Shown here: positions 22,601-28,796 of the stretch, in pieces
Position numbering within the stretch: the stretch's first letter is position 1
Layout of the letters: the number at the start of each line of letters is the position of its first letter
Assembly: GCA_964604675.1 (NCBI GenBank)
Contig: CAZSAT010000088.1
Location: 1 to 28,796, forward strand
DNA from: CAZSAT01 sp964604675
Lineage (GTDB): Bacteria > Myxococcota_A > UBA796 > CAJQPC01
Length of the DNA stretch: 28,796 nucleotides
Direction of reading: 5' to 3'
Translations under genes and position numbers: made by a program
The notes under the pieces: generated by a model
Told to the model about the DNA's origin: nothing
The model's database searches: none
Seen by the model: the letters and a program-made list of their open reading frames with translations, nothing else

Positions 22601-23016
22601 AGGAAGTAGAGGTCGTCGAAGCCCACCCGGGTGCGCGCTTCCTCGCTCAGCCGGTTGGGCACGAGCATCAGCTCGAGCTCGGGCACGATCGCGGCGTAGC
22701 CGGGAAAGTCCGGCATCTCCAGGCTCGAGGCCGCGACCTCGGACATCAGCGAGGTGCTGCCGTCCAGGGGCACGGAGTCGATGTCGATCGACACCACGTT
22801 GCCGCCGGTGAAGTCCAGCCAGGGGTTGGCGTTGGGCACGAGCAGGTAGGTGCGCCCGCCATGCTCGACCCACTCGAGATCGGTCGGGCCCGCGAGGCAG
22901 CTGCCGATGCCGATCTCACCGAAGTCGTAGGGCGGGGCGGGGTAGTCCGCGCAGTCGCCGACGAAGGGCGAAGGTGCCTGCTCGACGCAGGCCATCATCA
23001 TCAGGGTGGTGATCAC
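19654..23016 (-). CDS. Large lipoprotein: GH43-like propeller repeats nested between YVTN-type propeller segments
   Basis: 1120 residues from GTG; signal MITTLMMMAC is only ten residues, lipobox Cys10. YVTN-type blades occur near 170-195 (VVYDAAQGWAYVANLTSHTV) and again near 930-1110 (GFLYVASKLASYIYVIDV, WLFVANFNANTVGVYD, MAVANYTGDV). Between them, about 300-880, are about eight repeats of the kind IGLATSxDGxxW with preceding YAG or YTG, resembling the blades of GH43/GH32-type glycosidase propellers. I cannot identify a convincing set of catalytic acids, so a binding role is as likely as hydrolysis. Near 210-260 FVDSDGSG and WTLTYAAGTWRV match the module of the neighbouring lipoprotein. The start lies three bases after the ppdK stop. 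Confidence 0.88.
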   Translation of the reverse strand: MITTLMMMACVEQAPSPFVGDCADYPAPPYDFGEIGIGSCLAGPTDLEWVEHGGRTYLLVPNANPWLDFTGGNVVSIDIDSVPLDGSTSLMSEVAASSLEMPDFPGYAAIVPELELMLVPNRLSEEARTRVGFDDLYFLDVSDPEAVDFAIVGEDGERLQLMSDPDPVVYDAAQGWAYVANLTSHTVSVVDVHADPVEVVDAVDSAYLTAGFFVDSDGSGSRVQLADTDILEAEAMIDDEWTLTYAAGTWRVWVPSETGLYRLDSFGDRVWDASALGVELHGPDASDELGELEDPQLFQDASSTRMAFVDAEGGAVWAATSGEYLGDWTLDDTALLSPRTDAWDQLLGGPAPLQDGGTTYLFYDGQDAASGGIGLAVSEDGVSYDRAGDDGLVLAAGNGSHDAVRAADPFVIYDEQAEVWRMVYGAWDGASWTVGHATSPDLVTWTAGTEALFVPDDGADALAPTMAYTGDAFHLWTTRPTEDGWGLGLATSPDGYDWTDQGIVASLDSALTSGEAPEVALMSEPSRTWSLQARGGGWQGVSLQAGSSLASSYGYELSLSSGAHLFGELGPSEAQNGVSVGSWMVDEGRVYLTFTDGEGTDHIGYADWNDGDPSIADTVLLSGDEGSFDEAGVFSPVVYALDDGSYAMLYAGSSGGSTTIGLATSADGVNGWSKQGEVLGLSDAWDAASVVPGSVVSTDNGFALYYTGSDGERRRIGLATSSDGLSWTREEGDEKPWAFDEGAPGEFDDSDVFDPWVLRDDTTEHLWYAGSDGERDRIGYASRPLDGSADWERAVSPVTDEVRPALVLLDGSFDLLGARHPVVTVTDAGRFEMLYTGDDGTTPRVGLAVGPVADTLYRAHRHPTVGDTLTYWTFEGDEGDEQAISLEAVVDGIGVTGIGVSHLYLDPARGFLYVASKLASYIYVIDVRDDSEGSFHDNFLGVEALLVAETTSGATGFRGMLVPEGSSWLYAVNDSPESVMILDLSVVEDDDLSDVYRDVVVGYLPTPNAGSADAGSDTLASVGPSQLVEHLDWLFVANFNANTVGVYDQRLGNYGSLMHEIEGLGENPHALSVSPDGSLMAVANYTGDVGDGFAESSISLVDVDPDSPTWLQVVARVANR

Positions 23017-23019
23017 GGC

Positions 23020-25662
23020 TTAGAGCAGGCCCATGGCGGCGTGCGCCGCGGCCAGGCGCGCGACGGGGACGCGGAAGGGGCTGCAGCTGACGTAGTCCAG
23101 ACCCACCTGGTGGAAGAAGCCGATACCCGTGGGGTCGCCACCGTGCTCACCGCAGACGCCGACCTTGAGGCGCTCGTTGGCGCCACGTCCTCGCTCGGTT
23201 CCGGTCTGGACCAGCTGCCCGACGCCTGCGACGTCGAAGGTGGCGAGGGGGCTGTCTCGGAGGAGTCCGAGGTCCACGTAGGCGGGGAAGAACTTCCCCA
23301 TGTCGTCGCGCGAGAAGCCATAGGTCAACTGGGTCAGATCGTTGGTGCCGAAGCTGAAGAAGTCGGCGTGGAGGGCGATGGTGTCGGCGAGCAGAGCGGC
23401 GCGGGGCAGCTCGATCATCGTGCCGACCTTGTAGTCGATGCGGCAGCCGCGTTGGGCGAGGACCTCTTCGGCGGTGTCCTCGACGACCTTGCGCAACCGG
23501 ATGAGCTCGCCGTCGAGGGCCACGAGCGGGATCATCACCTCCGGGAGCACCACGCCACCCGCCTCGGTGACATCGCACGCCGCGTCGAACAGGGCGCGCA
23601 CCTGGGTGGCATAGATCTCCGGGGAGGTGACGCCCAGGCGACAGCCGCGATGACCAAGCATCGGGTTGGACTCGCGGAGCTGGGAGAGCCGGGTGCGCAG
23701 GCGCTCCAGGCGCACGCCGAGATCCGCGGCGACCTCGGCGACGTCGGCGTCCTCGTGGGGGAGGAACTCGTGCAGGGGCGGGTCCAACAGCCGCACGGTC
23801 ACGGGCAGCCCGTCCATCGCCTGGAAGATCTCGACGAAGTCGGTGCGTTGGATCGGCAGGATCTGGGCGAGCGCGCGGAGCCTGCTCTTCTGATCTTCGG
23901 CCACGATGAGCTCGCGCATCCAGCGAAGGGCCTCCGGCTTGAAGAACATGTGCTCGGTGCGGCACAAGCCGATGCCGATGGCGCCTAGCTCCCTGGCGCG
24001 GGTAGCATCGCGTCCCGTGTCGGCGTTGGCCCTCACGGCCAACACAGCCTTCTCGTCCGCCCAGCTCAACAGGTCCTGGAGGGCGTCGCTGTCGGTGGGG
24101 GGAGCGAGGGTAGGGATCCGCCCCTCGTACACCTCGCCCAGCGCCCCGTCGATGGTGATCCAGTCGCCGTGCTTCACCACGGTGTCGCCTGCGTAGAACA
24201 GGTTGCGCCCGTAGTCGATCAAGAGCTCCGTGGCGCCCACCACACAGGGCTTGCCCATGCCCCGGGCGACGACCGCCGCGTGGCTGGTCTGGCCGCCCCG
24301 CGAGGTCAGGATGCCTTCGGCCACGGTCATGCCCTGGATGTCCTCGGGCGAGGTCTCCATGCGCACGAGGATGGCCTGCTCCCCACGGTCGTGCAGGTCC
24401 TGGGCCTCGTCCGAGTGGAAGACCACCCGTCCGCAGGCAGCACCCGGGCTGGCCGGCAGCCCGGCTGAGATCGCCCGACGGGGTGCGTCGGGGTCGAGCA
24501 CCGGCCGGAGCACCATCTCGAGCAGGCCCGGTTCGATCCGACCGAGCGCGGTGTCGCGGTCGATCACACCCTCGCGCTCGAGATCGACTGCGATCTGGAC
24601 CGCTGCCGCCGGGGTGCGCTTCCCGGTGCGGGTCTGGAGGAGGTACAGCGTGCCTTGCTCGATGGTGAACTCGATGTCCTGCATGTCGCGGTAGTGCGCC
24701 TCGAGACGCTTCTGCAGGTCGTTGAGCTGGATGTAGACCTCGGGCATGTCCTCCGCAAGGGTGCCTTCGGCGTCGGCCTCCTTCTGACGGTTCAGGGGAC
24801 GGGGGGTGTGGGTGCCCGCGACCACGTCCTCCCCCTGGGCATTCGGCAGCCACTCACCGAAGAACACGCGCTCGCCCGTGGACGGGTTCCGGGTGAACGC
24901 GACCCCCGTGCCGGAGTCGTCGCCCATGTTGCCGAACACCATCGTCTGGACGTTCACCGCGGTGCCGCAGTCCTCCGGGATGCCGTGCGTCTTGCGGTAG
25001 TAGCGGGCGCGCGGCGTGTTGAAGCTGCGGAAGATGGCGTCGATGGCGATGTCGAGCTGATCCCAGGGATCCTCGGGGAAGCTCCCCCACGCCTCGGAGA
25101 TGACCTCCTGGAAGATCCCGCACAGCTTCTGGAGGGAGGCGAGGTCCATGTCACCGGGAGCGAGGTCGGCGAAGGCGGACTTGCGCGCCCGGTGGAAGCG
25201 GCTCCCGTGGATCTCGAGCACCACGTCGCCGAGCATGTACAGGAACCGGCGGTAGCTGTCCCAGGCGAAGCGCGGGTTGCCGGTCTTGAGCGCCAGGCCC
25301 TGGACCGTGTCGTCGTTCAACCCGAGGTTCAGCACCGTGTCCATCATCCCGGGCATCGAGACCGGCGCCCCCGAGCGCACCGAGAACAACAAGGGGTTGG
25401 CGGCGGAGCCGAAGCCCTTCTGCGTGAGCTGCTCGACCCGCGCCACGCCGGCGCGGACCTGATCGTCCATGCCAGGGGGGTGCTGACGATCGTGGTCGAA
25501 GAAGTGCAGGCAGGCGTCCGTCGTGACCGTGAAGCCGGGGGGCACCGGCAGCCCGAGGTTGGTCATCTCGGCCAGGTTGGCACCCTTGCCCCCGAGGAGC
25601 TGCTTCTGGGCGGCCGAGCCTTCGGCCTGGCCACCGCCGAAGAAGTAGACGTAGCTGTGCAT
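23020..25662 (-). CDS. ppdK: Pyruvate, phosphate dikinase
   Basis: 880 residues, the normal bacterial length. The N-terminal ATP-grasp part shows GGKGANLAEMTNLGLPVPPG and SVRSGAPVSMPGMMDTVLNL. The central phosphohistidine domain has GGQTSHAAVVARGMGKPCVVG with H461. The C-terminal PEP/pyruvate barrel shows GLCRTEHMF, SFGTNDLTQLTYGFSRDD and GVCGEHGGDP with catalytic C837. It interconverts pyruvate, ATP and phosphate with PEP, AMP and diphosphate in the cytoplasm, feeding gluconeogenesis or glycolysis. GGGAG lies about six bases before the ATG and overlaps the glyS stop region; the gap to glyS is 10 bp. No regulatory protein of the DUF299 type is next to it. Confidence 0.98.
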   Translation of the reverse strand: MHSYVYFFGGGQAEGSAAQKQLLGGKGANLAEMTNLGLPVPPGFTVTTDACLHFFDHDRQHPPGMDDQVRAGVARVEQLTQKGFGSAANPLLFSVRSGAPVSMPGMMDTVLNLGLNDDTVQGLALKTGNPRFAWDSYRRFLYMLGDVVLEIHGSRFHRARKSAFADLAPGDMDLASLQKLCGIFQEVISEAWGSFPEDPWDQLDIAIDAIFRSFNTPRARYYRKTHGIPEDCGTAVNVQTMVFGNMGDDSGTGVAFTRNPSTGERVFFGEWLPNAQGEDVVAGTHTPRPLNRQKEADAEGTLAEDMPEVYIQLNDLQKRLEAHYRDMQDIEFTIEQGTLYLLQTRTGKRTPAAAVQIAVDLEREGVIDRDTALGRIEPGLLEMVLRPVLDPDAPRRAISAGLPASPGAACGRVVFHSDEAQDLHDRGEQAILVRMETSPEDIQGMTVAEGILTSRGGQTSHAAVVARGMGKPCVVGATELLIDYGRNLFYAGDTVVKHGDWITIDGALGEVYEGRIPTLAPPTDSDALQDLLSWADEKAVLAVRANADTGRDATRARELGAIGIGLCRTEHMFFKPEALRWMRELIVAEDQKSRLRALAQILPIQRTDFVEIFQAMDGLPVTVRLLDPPLHEFLPHEDADVAEVAADLGVRLERLRTRLSQLRESNPMLGHRGCRLGVTSPEIYATQVRALFDAACDVTEAGGVVLPEVMIPLVALDGELIRLRKVVEDTAEEVLAQRGCRIDYKVGTMIELPRAALLADTIALHADFFSFGTNDLTQLTYGFSRDDMGKFFPAYVDLGLLRDSPLATFDVAGVGQLVQTGTERGRGANERLKVGVCGEHGGDPTGIGFFHQVGLDYVSCSPFRVPVARLAAAHAAMGLL

Positions 25663-25672
25663 CGTGGGCTCC

Positions 25673-27729
25673 CTACTCGGAGATCCTGCGGAAGTCCGCG
25701 ACAGCGAGGAAGGTGCTGGCGACCGTGCTGAGGAGTCCGAGCCGGAAGGCCCGTACCGCGGGATCCTCGTCCATGACCAACACCTCGTCGAAGAAGCGGT
25801 CGATGGCGGGCTTGAGCGTCACCATCTGCGCGAGGGCGCCTTCGTAGTCGAGGGCGTCGAGTGCCGCGTCGGTCGCTGCGCTCTGGGCTCGGACCGCCGC
25901 CAGGAGCGCCGCCGATGCGGGTGCCGGCGAGCCGGGATGAGGCACGAGTCCGCCCGCGTGGTCCTTGGTGATGTTGAGCACGCGCTTGAAGGCGGTCATC
26001 AGGTCGCTGAACTCACCGGAGCTCGCCAGCGCGTCGACGGCGGCCACCCGTGCCGCCAGGCGAACGGGATCGGCGTCGGTGGGAGCATCGCCCAGCGCAT
26101 CGAGCACGGCGTTGACCACATCCGTGCGGTGATCGGCGGCCAGCATCGCGCGAAGCCGCGAGACCACGAAGCCCACGAGGTCCGTGGCCACCTCGTCCGC
26201 GTCGCGCTCGAGGCCCTCGTGACCCGCCAGGGCGGCCGAGAGCAGGGGACGGAGCGCCTGCGGCTGCCCACGGTGGAGCAGGAGCGCGTTCAGACCCACC
26301 GCCGCGCGGCGCAGCCCCTGCGGGTCGGCCGAGCCCTTGGGCAAGAGCCCGATGCCGAAGCAGCCGCTGAGGGTGTCGAGCCGGTCGGCCATCGCGAGGG
26401 CCAGGCCTTCCGGGGTGGACGGGAGCGAGTCGCCGGCGAAGCGCGGACGGTAGTGCTCCTCCACCGCCAACGCTACCGCCTCGGGCTCTCCGCCTGCCAC
26501 CGCGTAGAGGCGGCCGATGTGCCCCTGCAGCTCGGGGAACTCGCCCACCATCTGGCTCAACAGGTCGCACTTGCAGAGCGCGGCAGCTCGGCGCGCGTGC
26601 GCTTCGTCGGCTCCCATGGCGCCCGAGAGCCTTGCGGCGAGGGCGACCAGGCGCTCTTGCTTGTCGGCGACGGTGCCGAGGCCACGCACCCACCGCATCT
26701 TGGCGAGATCGGCCCCGTGCTGTTCCAAGCTCAGCTTGGCATCCTCCGCAAAGAAGAAGCGGGCGTCGTCGAAGCGCGCGCGCAGCACCCGCGCGTTGCC
26801 AGCCGCGATGGTGGCCGCGTCGCCGGTGGGGTTGTTCGAGCAGACCAGGAAGACGTTGGAGAGCGCACCGTCGACCGTGGTCGGGAAGTAGCGCTGGTGG
26901 ACCTTCATGGACTCCTCGAGCAGCCGCGAGGGCAGCTCCAGGAGCTCGGCGTCGAAACGGCCGGCGAGCACGGTGGGCCACTCCACCAGGTCGGTGACCT
27001 CGTCGAGCAGGGCCTCGTCGGCTGCCAGGACGACGCCCTCCGCCGCGCAGACCGCCGCCAGGCCGCTGGCCACGCGCGCGCGGCGCTCGCCACGATCCGC
27101 CTCGACCCAGCGTTCGCGGAGGGCGGCCAGGTAGTCGGACGCGGTGGAGACCGGGGCCGCCGCCAAGGGGCTGCGACGGTGCCCCTGTACGGCGCCTCCC
27201 GCGACGAGTCCCGCGACCGTGCACTCGACCACGCTCCCGCCGTAGACGGCGGTCACGCCGCGGATGGGGCGGCCCCAGGCCTTCACGTCGGCGCGCCAGC
27301 GCATGGACTTCTTGAACGGCAGCCCGAGGACCAGCTTCTCGAGTCCTGCGGCGACCAGCTCCGCCACGGTCTCGCCGCCGGTCTCCACCGAGACCGCGAC
27401 CACCGGCCCCCTCGGGCCCTCTACGATCTGGAGGGCGTCGGTGCTCACGCCCTTGCCCCGTGCGAAGCCTTCCGCAGCCCGTGTCCAGGCACCGTCACGC
27501 TGAGCCGCCGCAAGCGGGGGACCCGTGACGAGCTGGCGCTCGCTCGGGCGCGCCCCCGCGAGTCCCTCGACGATCACCGTGAGGCGTCGCGGGGTGGAGA
27601 AGGTCCGCGAGCGGTCGAAGGGCACGCCCTTGACCAGGGCGACGATCCCGGTCTCGAAGGCACCGAGCGCCGGCGCGATCATGGAGACCGGAAGCTCCTC
27701 GCAGAGCACCTCGACGAGCAGATCCGCCA

Positions 27730-27730
<1 letters not shown>
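25673..27730 (-). CDS. glyS: Glycyl-tRNA synthetase beta subunit
   Basis: 685 residues, near the family norm. It starts MADLLVEVLCEELPVSMI, the standard beginning of GlyRS beta, and shows KSMRWRADVKAWGRPIRGV, YFPTTVDGALSNVFLVCSN and ARFFFAEDAK of the body. The HD-like region has LCKCDLLSQMVGEFPELQG, and the C-terminal anticodon-binding part has FFDEVLVMDEDPAVRAFRLG. It pairs with the alpha subunit to charge tRNA-Gly. The ATG shares one base with the glyQ stop (TGATG), as usual for coupled glyQS. A longer open frame continues upstream over glyQ in another frame, but it is not real. Confidence 0.98.
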
Positions 27731-28587
<857 letters not shown>

Positions 28588-28640
28588 CGGACGGCCCGGT
28601 AACCTCCGGCACCCCCAAGTCAACGAAGCACGGACAGCCT

Positions 28641-28796
28641 TTGACCGCCCCCCGGAAGCAGCCCCTGGCCGTGATCCTCCAGATGCTGGCGCCCGGACTC
28701 GGCTACCTGTTGCTGGGGCGGTGGGGCCGCGCGGCCTCCACCCTGCTCGCGGCGCTCCCGCTGGGCCTCTTGGCCGTGGTGGCTGGCCTCGAGTCC
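28641..28796 (+). CDS. Membrane protein, N-terminal fragment
   Basis: Fifty-two codons from TTG run off the right edge. After a short basic start (TAPRKQPLAVILQ) comes MLAPGLGYLLLGRWGRA and a long hydrophobic segment. The PGLGxxxxGRxxRA pattern followed by membrane helices is common at the start of small multi-pass membrane proteins, including some signal peptidase I-like proteins of Myxococcota. The family cannot be decided from this piece. GTG at 28671 and ATG at 28683 are other possible starts. It is divergent from glyQ with 53 bases between them. Confidence 0.55.
   Translation, partial: MTAPRKQPLAVILQMLAPGLGYLLLGRWGRAASTLLAALPLGLLAVVAGLES

Noticed and set aside
19810..23988. Plus-strand open frame of about 1390 codons, the longest in the window
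   Set aside because: It lies opposite the large lipoprotein and ppdK genes and shows only His/Val/Asp/Arg/Gly-rich shadow sequence. High GC makes such antisense frames common.

Overview
This is a very GC-rich, densely packed bacterial chromosome segment. It most resembles a Myxococcota (former deltaproteobacterial) genome. The evidence is a secreted trypsin-like protease ending in a MYXO-CTERM-like tail (Cys-rich motif, one membrane helix, four arginines), FG-GAP and YVTN-type beta-propeller lipoproteins, an NtrC-like response regulator, an HDOD protein and a degenerate STAND/TPR protein. A run of exactly 100 Ns (17631-17730) marks an assembly gap between two copies of a 65-bp repeat, so this is probably a draft or metagenome scaffold. 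Codon and base character look uniform, and I see no phage, transposase, CRISPR array, tRNA or rRNA.

Layout. 1-1688 (minus): the N-terminal end of a leucine dehydrogenase-like gene lies downstream of an NtrC-type response regulator. 1759-2862 (plus): a protein combining a sigma-region-2-like segment, an anti-sigma-type zinc motif, one membrane helix and TPR-like helices. 2840-3745 (minus): a radical-SAM-like protein without the cluster motif. 3817-9089 (plus): two overlapping lipoprotein genes, an Ig-like/seven-bladed FG-GAP protein and a sulfatase-fold enzyme with Thr at the nucleophile position. 9160-10068 (plus): an HDOD protein. 10057-13957 (minus): 3-hydroxyacyl-CoA dehydrogenase, enoyl-CoA hydratase, acyl-CoA dehydrogenase and a stand-alone B12-binding mutase subunit in stop/start-overlapping order, then a DnaA-like P-loop ATPase. 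14039-16930 (plus): the STAND-like/TPR protein and the protease. 16927-17406 (minus): a DUF4126 membrane protein. 17407-17812: intergenic repeats, the N gap and a strong hairpin. 17813-28587 (minus): a five-gene run of glyQ, glyS, ppdK and two large beta-propeller lipoproteins with junctions of -4 to +10 bp. 28641-28796 (plus): start of a membrane protein.

How the genes fit together. The acyl-CoA cluster carries the dehydrogenation, hydration and second dehydrogenation steps for short acyl-CoAs, plus the cobalamin-binding half of an acyl-CoA mutase. With a leucine dehydrogenase elsewhere in the window this suggests branched-chain or short-chain acyl-CoA metabolism, but the mutase catalytic subunit and a thiolase are not present. 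The glyQS-ppdK run couples translation and central carbon genes to two surface lipoproteins that share an unrecognised sequence module.

No single proven new system stands out. The best leads are the shared module and nested propeller in the two lipoproteins, four proteins that keep a recognisable enzyme fold but lose signature residues (NtrC-like, radical-SAM-like, sulfatase-like, STAND-like), the sigma/anti-sigma-like membrane fusion, and the repeat/terminator structure at the assembly gap.
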